A stretch of 64,000 bases of DNA from Ovoidimarina sp050299695 (GTDB lineage: Bacteria; Pseudomonadota; Alphaproteobacteria; Rhodobacterales; Rhodobacteraceae). The stretch lies in assembly GCA_050299695.1 (NCBI GenBank), contig JBNKWI010000003.1:1-64000 (forward strand). Direction: 5' to 3'. The translations under genes were made by a program, and so were the position numbers. The notes under the pieces are model-generated. The model ran no database searches, had not been told where the DNA came from, and saw only the letters and a list, made by a program, of their open reading frames with translations. Positions 8,928 through 17,688 of this stretch are shown piece after piece; the stretch's first letter is position 1, and every line of letters begins with the position of its first letter.

Positions 8928-10723
8928 TGCGCGCGCCTGTCGAATACGCCTCCACCTGCCCGTTCGCCGTCCGGGACCGGTGCGAATGAGACCGACTCGA
9001 GTGCGGCCGGAAAGGGATGGAGCCTGAAGACGGACTCCGGGATTATCAGCCTTCGCAGGCTCGGGACGACGATGGAAGGCAGGTGATCGGGCGTCATACG
9101 CGGATCGTTCAGAACCAGGACCGTCGGCGCGAAATCCCGCAGGAGCTCTGCGAGGCCGCCAGCCTCGCCGGGGCCGTCGCCAGGCAGAGACAACGGCCCG
9201 TCCACCACCTCGAGCCGGTCTGAGCCCAGATTGTGCGCGGCAGCGATCTCGCGCCCGATACAGGCGAGATCGGAACGTTCCTCATGCGCGAGCGCGACAA
9301 GACCGGAATGCGTACGTACAGACAGAATCGGCAGAAAACAGATGCCCGCGCCAAGTTCCAGAAGTCGGTCCCGCCGACCGACGAGAAGCGGCCGGTAGCG
9401 GGCGTTGCGGCGGTCGAACTTGCCGGCCGCGACTTCGGCAAGCGCGGCGGGTCCGAAGATGCGCGGATCCGCAGGCAAGAGTACGTCGTGATTGGCGACC
9501 GTTTCGAAAGCTGCGTCCGTCGAACGGTCGATCGGTGTCGGCGCGTAGGGATCGCGCAGCCTGCCCGGATCCAAGCCGGCGACAGGCGGATTGCGGCGTT
9601 CGGACTTGGGTCTTGAGGCGGCCTTCTTTTCGACGTCGCTCATCAGCGCAGCGATCTTCGCGGGATCGCGCGGCTTGGGGGGCTTCGCGCTGACTTTGGT
9701 GAGCGGCACGCCCGACGCCTCGATGATTTCGGCCTTCAGCGCTTCATAGGCCTCGGTCTTCTTGAACGCTTCAAGCCTTGCCTCGATCCGGTCCAGCGCC
9801 GTGTGGTGGAGCCGGTTCAGAACGGGATCCTTCAGCAGCTCCGCGGCGATCCGGGCTCGTTCGGCCGCGTACCGCAGGATGTTGGTGTCCCTGACCTCGT
9901 TCCGGTCCTGAAGAGCCCAGTAGTCGGCGTTGTACTTGTCCTTCTTGAGGTTCACGTTGCCGCGCAGCTTCCGTATCGCATAGGCGTCGATCGACTTGAC
10001 CGCGTAGTGGTTCATCTGCGCCCAGTCGTAGCCCACGGTCCGGCGGATCGAACGCCAGCCGCGGAACTTGAAATAGTCCTCCATCGGCATGCCAGAGCCG
10101 TTCAACCAGTGAACGGTGGCCGGAAAGTCGGTCTTCAGGACCTTGGTCTTCATCGTCGGGCGGTGGATGCCGAGCTTCCAGATCTCGGGATCGAACTTGA
10201 ACAGGGTCTTGACCCCCCAACCCTTGTTCCAGAGCGGCGGCGCGGCATGGAGATACTGTTCGGTCACGGGCGCGCGGGACCAGTTCCGAACGCCACTGGA
10301 GCCGAAGATACGCCAGGTGATGACGATGCCATTCGCTTCCCCCGCGGCCGAGATCATGGAATCGATGCGCCCGTCGCCGTAGTTGATGCAGAGGAATTCG
10401 TCAGCATCAAAGACAAGAACCCAGTCGGAGCCAGTCACGACCGGCTCTTCCTGCGCGTGCTTGATCGCCGAGGGCTGAGGCTTCACGCCTTCGGGGATGG
10501 CATTTTTCCGATGGTGCCCCAGGCCGAGCTCTTCGAGCCGGATCAGCATTTCGTCCGTACCGTCGGTACAGTCGTTCGTGTAGACGAGAATGTCGGTGAA
10601 CCCGACCGCGAGATGATGGGCGAACCACTCGATGAGATAGGGCGCCTCATCCTTCATCATGGACACGGCGGTGATGCGCCCGTGAGGGCTAATGTGCTTC
10701 TCGAAACCGATCCGCGCCGCCAT
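8924..10723 (-). CDS. GT2-type glycosyltransferase with C-terminal methyltransferase-like domain
   Basis: This gene encodes 599 residues. The N-terminal ~300 residues resemble the glycosyl transferase family 2 subgroup PF13704: SMMKDEAPYLIEWFAHHLAVG, TNDCTDGTDEML and the metal-binding DxD at 106-108 (VFDADEF). Residues about 300-420 are charged and linker-like. The C-terminal part (about 430-575) has an LLELGAGICFLPIL motif followed by alternating strands, similar to a class I methyltransferase fold, though later motifs are weak. The ATG at 10723 follows the stop of the upstream gene by two bases. The neighbouring genes suggest modification of a capsule, LPS or exopolysaccharide. Confidence 0.8.
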   Translation of the reverse strand: MAARIGFEKHISPHGRITAVSMMKDEAPYLIEWFAHHLAVGFTDILVYTNDCTDGTDEMLIRLEELGLGHHRKNAIPEGVKPQPSAIKHAQEEPVVTGSDWVLVFDADEFLCINYGDGRIDSMISAAGEANGIVITWRIFGSSGVRNWSRAPVTEQYLHAAPPLWNKGWGVKTLFKFDPEIWKLGIHRPTMKTKVLKTDFPATVHWLNGSGMPMEDYFKFRGWRSIRRTVGYDWAQMNHYAVKSIDAYAIRKLRGNVNLKKDKYNADYWALQDRNEVRDTNILRYAAERARIAAELLKDPVLNRLHHTALDRIEARLEAFKKTEAYEALKAEIIEASGVPLTKVSAKPPKPRDPAKIAALMSDVEKKAASRPKSERRNPPVAGLDPGRLRDPYAPTPIDRSTDAAFETVANHDVLLPADPRIFGPAALAEVAAGKFDRRNARYRPLLVGRRDRLLELGAGICFLPILSVRTHSGLVALAHEERSDLACIGREIAAAHNLGSDRLEVVDGPLSLPGDGPGEAGGLAELLRDFAPTVLVLNDPRMTPDHLPSIVVPSLRRLIIPESVFRLHPFPAALESVSFAPVPDGERAGGGVFDRRAH

Positions 10724-10725
10724 CG

Positions 10726-11541
10726 TCACTCTTCGAGCGCGCGCGCCGGGTCGATGCCCACCTCTTCGCACATCCGCGCAGCGTAGCTGCCGGGCGGCGG
10801 CGCGTGCTTGCGCCACCAGCGGCGCGTTCCGTTGGTGTAGAAATGAACCGACAGCGTCTCACCGGTGAAGTGTCCCTCGACGCGACCGTAGGGGTCGAAG
10901 AACACGTCGTTGAGCTGGAACGGCACCGGATAGAGCCCGGCGCACGGCAAGGCCTTGTCGATGATCCCCGTCATTCGCGCGAAATGGGTGAAGGCCTGCG
11001 GCCCGAAGGCGGTGCGCTCCGTCGCGTAGATCTTCGCGGCGTGGGACAGATTGTCGGGCTGTTCGTCCATCTTCTTGCGCAGCCGCTTGCTCCACCATTC
11101 GGGATAGTCGGGCAGGTTGTCGTAGTAGTCCAGAAGCCGGTCCATCACCTCGCTCTCGCCCGGCAGACCGATGACGCCGCAGTTCAGCGCGCCGGACAGG
11201 CCGTGTTCGCCGAAGACATAGTCCATCTCGTCGGGGAAGGGCCGGTGGCAGAAGGCGTCGCAGTCGATCCAGATTGCGCCTGTCTTGCGGATCATCTTGT
11301 AGCGGAAGACGTTCGACAGAAACGACGCGCTCGTCTTTTCGACAAGGGCCATGTCGAGGTCCATGATCTCGGAGGCCGGTCGAAGTTCCACCCCCTCGGG
11401 CGCGTTCGCCACGTCGTCGGTGACATAGACCACCGTCGGATGGCCCTGGACGACATGGGACCTGAGGCAGAGCTGGTTCAGGTAATGCAGCTGCGGGCCG
11501 ATCCAGAGTGAGGCTACAGGCCTGCGGTTAGCTTCGGTCAT
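10726..11541 (-). CDS. DxD-motif glycosyltransferase (capsule-type sugar transferase)
   Basis: The 271-residue product has the hallmark of small GT-A sugar transferases. ASFLSNVFRYKMIRKTGAI leads into the DxD at 93-95 (WIDCDAFCHRP), as in proteins with the DXD sugar-binding region (Gly_transf_sug or Caps_synth-like). The N-terminus starts directly in the fold (SLWIGPQLHYLNQLCLRSHV), which supports the ATG at 11541 over an upstream in-frame ATG. It lies two bases upstream of the GT2 fusion gene and is probably co-transcribed with it. Donor and acceptor cannot be read from the sequence. Confidence 0.8.
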   Translation of the reverse strand: MTEANRRPVASLWIGPQLHYLNQLCLRSHVVQGHPTVVYVTDDVANAPEGVELRPASEIMDLDMALVEKTSASFLSNVFRYKMIRKTGAIWIDCDAFCHRPFPDEMDYVFGEHGLSGALNCGVIGLPGESEVMDRLLDYYDNLPDYPEWWSKRLRKKMDEQPDNLSHAAKIYATERTAFGPQAFTHFARMTGIIDKALPCAGLYPVPFQLNDVFFDPYGRVEGHFTGETLSVHFYTNGTRRWWRKHAPPPGSYAARMCEEVGIDPARALEE

Positions 11542-11687
11542 GTTCTTGCCTGTCGCGGGGCCCATCCTGGGGCTTCTTGGGGCGCATGGATACTGCAAAT
11601 ACGGTGACCACGGAACCGAAAACTTCGGGCCGAGGGTGACAGGCGGCACGGCCCGCTGTAGCCTCGCCGAAAACCGGCCGAGGCAGA

Positions 11688-12389
11688 ATGGGCATCAGCA
11701 TCAACATCGCGACGCACTTGGCGCGCTGCGCGCCGCTGCTGTCCGGCAAGAGCCAAGGCATCATGCTCGGTCGGCAGAAGATGCATTTCCGCCCGGGCTG
11801 GAAGGGTCGGCTGGTAAGCAACCTCGCCAATATGGGCATCATCGTGAGAGAGGCCGATCTCTTTCAGGAAGACGGCTTTTGCGAGAGTTTCTTCAAGGCG
11901 ATCGGCTGGCCCCCGCTGCAAAGCCTCGACTTCTCGGACATTGAGGGGGCGGAGTTCATCCACGACCTGTCCGAACCCGTGGGCGAGGATCTCCATGCCC
12001 GGTTCGAAGTGATCTATGACGGCGGCACGACCGAGCATGTGTTCGATATCGGGATGGCCTTCCGCAACGCCCATGCCATGCTGAGGCCGGGTGGCGTCTT
12101 CATGTCCTGCGTCGGGGCCGACGGCTGGTTCGGCCACGGCTTCTATCAGATCGGACCCGACGTCCCTTGGCGCTACTGGGGAGCCGCGCTGGGGTACGAG
12201 GTGCTGGGCGTCTGGACCTTTCCGCGCGCGAGCCATGAAGATCCGGTCGCGATCCCTGACCCGACCAATACCCCGCGTGGTGCGACGCGGTCTTTCGACA
12301 AACCGCAATTTCTCTTCTATGCCGTCAAGAAAACCGACCAGCCCGTCGCGCCCAAGCCCGTCATTCAGTCGCATTATGTCGATTACTGA
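11688..12389 (+). CDS. Class I SAM methyltransferase-like protein
   Basis: The 233-residue product resembles divergent methyltransferases of glycan clusters. FEVIYDGGTTEHVFDIGMAFRN corresponds to the strand 4 region, and AHAMLRPGGVFMSCV is the strand 5 "LRPGG" hallmark. The N-terminal glycine-rich SAM motif is poorly conserved, so activity is uncertain. It is divergent from the sugar transferase ending at 10726, with 146 bases between the two starts, and is followed after 15 bases by an FkbM methyltransferase gene. Confidence 0.7.
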   Translation: MGISINIATHLARCAPLLSGKSQGIMLGRQKMHFRPGWKGRLVSNLANMGIIVREADLFQEDGFCESFFKAIGWPPLQSLDFSDIEGAEFIHDLSEPVGEDLHARFEVIYDGGTTEHVFDIGMAFRNAHAMLRPGGVFMSCVGADGWFGHGFYQIGPDVPWRYWGAALGYEVLGVWTFPRASHEDPVAIPDPTNTPRGATRSFDKPQFLFYAVKKTDQPVAPKPVIQSHYVDY

Positions 12390-12404
12390 CCCCGGAGAGA
12401 CCGC

Positions 12405-13082
12405 GTGCCCGAATTGAGTGTCGAAGATGAACTGGCGAAACTGAAGCGCCGCCAGGCCCGCAACCTCAGATATGCCCATGCGCAGGGTCTCATGCAGGGC
12501 ATACTCTCGATGCTGAAACCGGGCGACGTCGTCGTCGATTGCGGTGCAAATGTAGGCGCCGTGACCGGGCCACTCGCCCGAACCGGCGCTCAGGTGCATG
12601 CCTTCGAACCTGATCCCTACGCCTTCGGCGAACTTTCGAAGTCATTGGGCGCCATGCCCAATGTCGTTCTGCACAACGCTGCGGTGGGGCTCGCGGAGGG
12701 GACCATCAAGCTCATGCGTGCAAGGAACTTCGACAGCAATCCGAAGGGTGCATCAGTCAAGAGCACGGTCGTTGCGGGCGGTCGCCGCATTGATGAGGGC
12801 GAGACCAACGCGATAACGGTTGACCTCGTCGATCTTCCCGCTGTCGTTCGTGATCTCGCGGCCAAGAACGGAGAGATCGCCTTCCTCAAGATGGACATTG
12901 AGGGCGCCGAACTGGAACTTCTGGAACGCATGCTGGCCGAAGATCTCTTCGACCGGATCCGCCTCACGGTCGCCGAAACGCATGAGAAGAAATTCAGCCA
13001 CCTCGCCCCGCGCTTTGCGGCGCTGCGGCGCGCGATTGCTGCCAGATACCCGACGACCCGGGTCAACCTCGACTGGATATGA
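12405..13082 (+). CDS. FkbM family methyltransferase
   Basis: The 225-residue protein has the FkbM pattern. SAM motif I is at residues 45-51 (VVVDCGANVGAVT), an acidic ribose-binding residue is in VHAFEPDPYAF, and FLKMDIEGAELELLERM is the family's signature. FkbM enzymes O-methylate sugars or small molecules, and here methylation of a surface glycan is likely. The start is a GTG with GGAGAGA about 5 bases upstream. Its 3' end overlaps the convergent glycosyltransferase gene by 20 bases. Confidence 0.88.
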   Translation: MPELSVEDELAKLKRRQARNLRYAHAQGLMQGILSMLKPGDVVVDCGANVGAVTGPLARTGAQVHAFEPDPYAFGELSKSLGAMPNVVLHNAAVGLAEGTIKLMRARNFDSNPKGASVKSTVVAGGRRIDEGETNAITVDLVDLPAVVRDLAAKNGEIAFLKMDIEGAELELLERMLAEDLFDRIRLTVAETHEKKFSHLAPRFAALRRAIAARYPTTRVNLDWI

Positions 13083-14007
13083 GCTCCGCGCCCGCGTCTC
13101 TGTCCGTGCCGACCTCGTTGACACGTTTGACGCCGGCCTGTGCCCGCAGCAGCTTTTTGGCCAGCCGGGCAAGGCCGACTTCCTTCAGCACGCGCCAGCG
13201 ACGGTAGTGCACGGTGCAAATCGCGTTGCCCTCCGGAAGCGGTTGGCCCCGCAGTTTTCCGCCGAGGATGTAGTGCTGTTCGTCGGGCAGCAGATTGGTC
13301 CGGAGCCCGGCCTTTCGGATAGCAAGAGGCAGCGACATCTGGTCGAGATAGGGACGTTTCATCGGAATTTCGGGCGCCTTGTCGACGGTTTCGGCGATTT
13401 CCATCCAGGTCTCGGCAAAGCTTTTGCCTTCGGGCGAGCGGTGCCTCTCCGGAAAGGTCACGAAACCCGAACTGTAGTAGGGAACCTTCGGTGCGCCCTT
13501 GAGCTGCCGCGCCAGCATCACGCGCTCCTCCGGGACCTCCATCCCGCAAACGCCGTAGATGTCGTCCCAGATCGTCTGCGGCGCCCAGTTCATCGACGCG
13601 GCGAATGAGAGCGAAACCGAACCTTCGCTGACAATATTCTCCACCCGGTTCGGGCGAATGCAGAGAATGTCCGAATCCATGAATCCCGAGAAATCGGTAT
13701 CGCGCGGCTCCAGCGTCGCCAGAATCTTGTTTCCGTGCGGATAGTCGGGGTCGAAACGACCCTGGCTGCGAAAGGTCCGAAGGTCGCAATCGAGCCTGTC
13801 GAGCACCGTAACGGCATTTTCATCGACCTCCGCGCGACGATGCTCGGGACAATAGCCCACCAGTTTCACGTCCGGGCCGAGATGCTGCCTGATCGACGCC
13901 GCGAGATAGCACGCGAGCGTTTGATAGGTGGGCGGTTCGACAATGAAGTACAGCGTCAGGCTCGCCACGTCGGGCAGGTCCCCGTTCTCGAGTACATTCA
14001 CGCGCAA
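13063..14007 (-). CDS. Putative GT-A fold glycosyltransferase
   Basis: The 314-residue protein begins with a strand-rich region (LTLYFIVEPPTYQTLACYLAA) and has a DxD-like GFMDSDILCIRP at residues 111-113. These features are usual in GT-A transferases that bind a metal and a nucleotide sugar. A later stretch (YYSSGFVTFPER, RPYLDQMSLPLA) also fits. It has no signal peptide or membrane helix. It is the last gene of the block and is convergent with the FkbM gene. The exact family could not be named. Confidence 0.72.
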   Translation of the reverse strand: MRVNVLENGDLPDVASLTLYFIVEPPTYQTLACYLAASIRQHLGPDVKLVGYCPEHRRAEVDENAVTVLDRLDCDLRTFRSQGRFDPDYPHGNKILATLEPRDTDFSGFMDSDILCIRPNRVENIVSEGSVSLSFAASMNWAPQTIWDDIYGVCGMEVPEERVMLARQLKGAPKVPYYSSGFVTFPERHRSPEGKSFAETWMEIAETVDKAPEIPMKRPYLDQMSLPLAIRKAGLRTNLLPDEQHYILGGKLRGQPLPEGNAICTVHYRRWRVLKEVGLARLAKKLLRAQAGVKRVNEVGTDRDAGAELISSRG

Positions 14008-14386
14008 TCGACCTGCGGCCGCCCGCGCCGTTCAGTCGCAGATACCGAGAATAGCGGAGTACGGTCAACAGCCTGCAACCTCGCGCGTGCCGGTCGGGCG
14101 CATTCGAGCGGTCTGCGCCAACCAGATCGAGACCGACCGGCTGGAGCAGGGGACAGCCTAAAACAGCTCTGGAAAGCCCGTCCGATTGCGGCGGGGGAGC
14201 AGGCAAAACCTGGGGGCGACGCTGCTACTTCCAGTCCCGGATTCCATGTTGTTGGCAAGATGCCCATTGAGTTCCCGGCAACGACTCTGTCGAAGGGAAC
14301 TCCGGCGTGTTTTCAGGGGGGCTCGAGGAGTGGTGGGTGTCCGGCATCCCAGTCGATGCAGGATCGACTACCCGGGACATCGAAGG
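14008..14386. other. Non-coding stretch at the far end of the glycan block
   Basis: About 380 bases hold no gene I can support in any frame. A perfect inverted repeat lies near the right end. No copy of the tRNA-Arg 3' end was found here, although it would be the expected right boundary if the block had integrated at that tRNA. Confidence 0.5.
14351..14369 (-). terminator. Inverted repeat downstream of the deacylase gene
   Basis: AGTCGAT and ATCGACT form perfect 7-base arms around a 5-base loop (GCAGG), 18 bases beyond the stop of the minus-strand gene at 14387. There is no T-run on the minus strand after it, so it is at best a processing or pausing hairpin rather than a textbook terminator. 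Confidence 0.3.
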
Positions 14387-15526
14387 CTACGGCGCGCGCA
14401 GCGACGCGAGCATCCTGTCCAACATGGCGTCGCAGGCCGCGAGCTGATCGGCGGCGATGAACTCGTCCGCCGTGTGTCCCTGGTCCATGTGCCCGGGGCC
14501 GCAGACGAGCGTTGGCACGCCGGCGCGGTGGAAGTGCCCGGCTTCGGTCCCGAAGCCGACCTTCGTCAGCTCCGCCGCGTCGAGCCATGACGAAAGCGCG
14601 GCGACTGCGGGGTCCGCGGCGTCGAGGTCCAGTCCGGGATAGGCGTTGATGTGGGTGACCTCGATCCGCGCGGCGGGGCCGGCTTCCGCGGCGATCCGCG
14701 CGGCGGCCACCTCGATGCGGCGCTCGAGCGGGGCCAGCGGATCGGCGGCGAGGTGACGGATCTCGAAGTCGAGCGTGCAGGAATCCGGAACGATGTTGAG
14801 CGCCGTGCCGCCCGCCATCCTGCCGGCATGGACCGTCGAACAGGGGATCGCGTAGCCCTCGTCGCGCGCGCCCGTCGTCGCGAGCTCGGCCTGGAGCGCG
14901 CGCAGGTCCGACATGAGGTCCGCGCCGAGATGAAGGGCGTTGACGAAGCGGGGCGCCATGGCGGAATGGCCGGCCTCGCCGCGGCAGGTGGCGCGATAGG
15001 CTGCCTTGCCCTTGTGGCCGTGGGCGATGGCCATGCCTGTGGGTTCTCCCACGATGCAGAGCCGGGGCAGGCCGAGCAGGCGTTCGAGATGCGGGATCAT
15101 CTGCGCGATCCCGCGGCAGCCCAGTTCCTCGTCATAGGAGATCGCGAGTTTCAGGGGCTCGGCCAGGGTCATGCCCGCGGCGCGGTCGGCGACGCGCAGC
15201 ATGGCGGCCAGGAAGCCCTTCATGTCGGCGGTGCCGCGGCCGTAGAGCAGATCGCCCTCGCGCGTCAGCCGGAACGGATCGCGGTGCCAGCCCTGGCCCT
15301 CGACCGGCACCACGTCCGAATGCGCCGAGAGCATGACGCCGCCCGGCCCCCCGGGGCTCCGCACCGCGAAGAGCCCGGCCTTCCGGCCCGTTTCGTCGGG
15401 CAGGCGATGGACGGTGAAGCCGCGCGCCTCAAGGAAGGCCTCGACCCAGTCGACCAGCGGCAGGTTGCCGTCGGCGCTGACGGTCGGGAAGGCGACCAGG
15501 CGGGCGAGGATGTCCTCGGTGGTCAT
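14387..15526 (-). CDS. ArgE/DapE-type deacylase (acetylornithine deacetylase-like)
   Basis: This is a 379-residue metallopeptidase M20 family enzyme of the ArgE type, which hydrolyses N-acyl amino acids such as N-acetylornithine. The two-zinc site is visible: His in LSAHSDVVPV, Asp in GRGTADMKGF, the paired Glu in YDEELGCRG, a Glu/Asp-type ligand near GEPTG, and His in PGHMDQGHTADE. The start overlaps the stop of the LysR gene by the ATGA arrangement, so translation is likely coupled. The neighbourhood (RidA, DUF1028, monooxygenase) suggests amine or amino acid catabolism rather than arginine synthesis, so I give no symbol. Confidence 0.88.
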   Translation of the reverse strand: MTTEDILARLVAFPTVSADGNLPLVDWVEAFLEARGFTVHRLPDETGRKAGLFAVRSPGGPGGVMLSAHSDVVPVEGQGWHRDPFRLTREGDLLYGRGTADMKGFLAAMLRVADRAAGMTLAEPLKLAISYDEELGCRGIAQMIPHLERLLGLPRLCIVGEPTGMAIAHGHKGKAAYRATCRGEAGHSAMAPRFVNALHLGADLMSDLRALQAELATTGARDEGYAIPCSTVHAGRMAGGTALNIVPDSCTLDFEIRHLAADPLAPLERRIEVAAARIAAEAGPAARIEVTHINAYPGLDLDAADPAVAALSSWLDAAELTKVGFGTEAGHFHRAGVPTLVCGPGHMDQGHTADEFIAADQLAACDAMLDRMLASLRAP

Positions 15527-16497
15527 GGGGCCTCCTGCGGCACCGCGCCACCGCGGGCCGTCGGCGCGGCGCGTGGCGTGAGGCCGGGCGCAGTCCCGGG
15601 CGTGAGGTTTTCCCTGCAGTGGTCAATCAGGGCCCGAACGGTCAGCGTGGTCTTCATTCCGCCGGCCAGCAGGACCCCCATCCCGAGCGCCCGGAAATCG
15701 CCCGAAAGCGGCACGAAGCGCAGCGGCTTGCCGTCCGGCGCGCGTTCGGAGGCGTGGCGGATGTTGGCGATGGAATAGCCGAAGCCGTTGGCCACCAGCG
15801 ACCGCATCACCTCCATGTCGCGGGTACGTTCGGCGATGACGGGCTGCACCCCGGCGGTCTCGAAGACCGACAGGAAGTAGGGTGCCGAGTGGGGCAGGTC
15901 GAGCAGCACCATGGGGTAGGGGGCCAACTCCGCGACCGACACGCTCGTCCGGTGGGCGAGATCGTGATCTTCCGGCAGCAGCGCATAGGGGGGCAGGTCG
16001 AGGAGTGGCACGAACTCGAGGTCGGGCGGGATGTCGAGGTCGTAGGTCAGCGCGATGTCCAGCTCCGCGCTCCGAAGACCGTCGAAGAGCGCGCCCTGAT
16101 CGCGTTCGAACTGGCGGAACCGGACTTCGGGAAAGCGCGCGGTGAAGCTGCGGCGCAGGTGCGGCAGCACGATCTGCGCGAAGGTCAGCAGGCAGCCGAC
16201 GTCGAGCGGACCCCGTACCCGGCCGGTGATCTCGTTCGCCAGTCGGTTCAGCTTCTCGGCCTCCGCCAGGACCGTCCTGGCCTGGACGATGAATTGCCGC
16301 CCGGCCTGGCTGAGCGTCAGGCCCTGCGCATGCTTGCGGGCGAAGAGTTGCAGGCCGAATTCCTGCTCCATCTGGGTGATTGCGGCCGAGATCGACGGGG
16401 AGGAGACGTTCACCTTCCCGGCAGCCCGGGCGATCGACCCCTCCTCGCCGACGGCGACGAAATATTCCAGCTGGCGCAAGGTGAAGCGCAAGGGCAT
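15523..16497 (-). CDS. LysR family transcriptional regulator
   Basis: The 324-residue protein begins with the LysR wHTH (LRQLEYFVAVGEEGSIARAAGKVNVSSPSISAAITQMEQEFG spans residues 7-49), followed by the substrate-binding co-inducer domain to about residue 300 and a Pro/Ala-rich tail. The ATG at 16497 is chosen because the HTH begins directly after it; the frame stays open a further 189 bases upstream but codes for an unlikely Arg-rich peptide. Being coupled to the deacylase gene and 95 bases behind the DUF1028 gene, it probably regulates this small catabolic group. Confidence 0.92.
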   Translation of the reverse strand: MPLRFTLRQLEYFVAVGEEGSIARAAGKVNVSSPSISAAITQMEQEFGLQLFARKHAQGLTLSQAGRQFIVQARTVLAEAEKLNRLANEITGRVRGPLDVGCLLTFAQIVLPHLRRSFTARFPEVRFRQFERDQGALFDGLRSAELDIALTYDLDIPPDLEFVPLLDLPPYALLPEDHDLAHRTSVSVAELAPYPMVLLDLPHSAPYFLSVFETAGVQPVIAERTRDMEVMRSLVANGFGYSIANIRHASERAPDGKPLRFVPLSGDFRALGMGVLLAGGMKTTLTVRALIDHCRENLTPGTAPGLTPRAAPTARGGAVPQEAP

Positions 16498-16592
16498 GTC
16501 GAAGCCTTCCGGCGAGTCGGATAGGCTTGGGCTAAGATGGCGGGAGCGCCCGGTCAAGCGCGGCGCCGCGCTGCGTGGGGGTATGCAGCGCC

Positions 16593-17267
16593 CTATTCGT
16601 CGCCGGGAACGCCGTAGGAGGGCGCAATTCTCGGGTCGAGCGCGCGTTGCACATAAGCTTCGAGCTGCGGTTTGTAGACGTGCCACGCGCGGGCGATCGC
16701 CTCGATCGGGCAGTCTTCTGTCCAGTCGCAGCGCAGATCGGCCACGGGCCAGCTGACCTTGTCGACGATCAGCAGGCCCGCGGAATGCACCGGCCCCGCC
16801 TCGCCCCCGGCCTCCCGGCCCGCGCGCAGCGCGGCGATCAGCCGGTCGCCGATATGGCCCGCGGCGGCAAGGAACCCGTCGACGATGGCCTGCGGCACGC
16901 CGTCATTGGCCAGGAGGTTGCCGCCCGAGGCCACGTCGGGTGCCCGTGCCTCGGTCCAGATTCCCAGCGAATTGGGGCCCGAATGGATGGCGGTACGGCC
17001 CTGCGCATCCACCGCCAGCACCTGGCGGTATTCGATGAACCTGCCGCGTGTCTTCACCTCCTCGATCGCCGCGGCGGCGGAGAGGCCGCTCTCCATCAGG
17101 TCCAGGGTCAGCGGCCCCAGCGTCGGATCGGTCACGTTCTGGCTCGAAACCGCGCCGACACCCGCGCGCGCATAGGCGCAGCGCGCGGCAACGGCGGGCG
17201 AGGAGGAGGAGATAGCGAGGCCGAACATGCCGGTATCGGCGCAGCGTGCGACGAGGGAAAAGGTCAT
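16593..17267 (-). CDS. DUF1028 family protein
   Basis: This 224-residue protein matches the DUF1028 pattern from end to end: MTFSLVARCADTGMFGLAI at the start, then ARAGVGAVSSQNVTDPTLGP, and SGGNLLANDGVPQAIVDGF. DUF1028 proteins have an Ntn-hydrolase-like fold and are often found next to RidA and amine-utilisation genes; no reaction is settled. It begins four bases after the RidA stop, in the same transcription unit. Confidence 0.88.
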   Translation of the reverse strand: MTFSLVARCADTGMFGLAISSSSPAVAARCAYARAGVGAVSSQNVTDPTLGPLTLDLMESGLSAAAAIEEVKTRGRFIEYRQVLAVDAQGRTAIHSGPNSLGIWTEARAPDVASGGNLLANDGVPQAIVDGFLAAAGHIGDRLIAALRAGREAGGEAGPVHSAGLLIVDKVSWPVADLRCDWTEDCPIEAIARAWHVYKPQLEAYVQRALDPRIAPSYGVPGDE

Positions 17268-17271
17268 GCCG

Positions 17272-17688
17272 TCACTCCGGGATCACGGCGGTGCCGTCGA
17301 TCTCGACCAGCCACTCCGGCCGGGCGAGCGCCTGCACGACGAGCCCGGTCGAGACCGGGTGCACGCCTTTGATGTATTCGCCCATGGTGCGGTAGACCGC
17401 CTCGCGATGCCGGACATCGGTGATGTAGACAACCACCTTGACCAGATGCTCCATCGAGCCGCCTGCCTCCTCGATCAGCTGCTTGATGTTCTGCATCACC
17501 TTGTGAGTCTGTTCGACCGGGTCGTGGCTGTCGATGTTCCGCGCGGTGTCCAGGTCCTGCGGGCACTGGCCGCGCAGCCAGACCGTCTTGCCGCCCCGGG
17601 TGACCACCGCCTGGCAGAGGTCGTTGTCGAGGTTCTGCTCGGGGTAGGTGGTGCGCGTGTTGAACTTACGGATACGGGTGTGGGCCAT
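17272..17688 (-). CDS. RidA/YjgF family protein
   Basis: The 138-residue product belongs to the RidA (Rid/YER057c/UK114) family, small trimeric proteins that hydrolyse reactive enamine or imine intermediates. Typical segments are WLRGQCPQDLDT, VEQTHKVMQNIKQLIEEAG, LVKVVVYITDVRHRE and the C-terminal VEIDGTAVIPE. This start is well inside the family's size range. It overlaps the 3' end of the monooxygenase gene by 23 bases. An imine-forming oxidation followed by RidA is a sensible pairing. Confidence 0.9.
   Translation of the reverse strand: MAHTRIRKFNTRTTYPEQNLDNDLCQAVVTRGGKTVWLRGQCPQDLDTARNIDSHDPVEQTHKVMQNIKQLIEEAGGSMEHLVKVVVYITDVRHREAVYRTMGEYIKGVHPVSTGLVVQALARPEWLVEIDGTAVIPE

Noticed and set aside
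16498..16686. Longer version of the LysR protein
   Set aside because: The extra 63 residues are Arg-rich and precede the canonical LysR start MPLRFTLRQLEYF.
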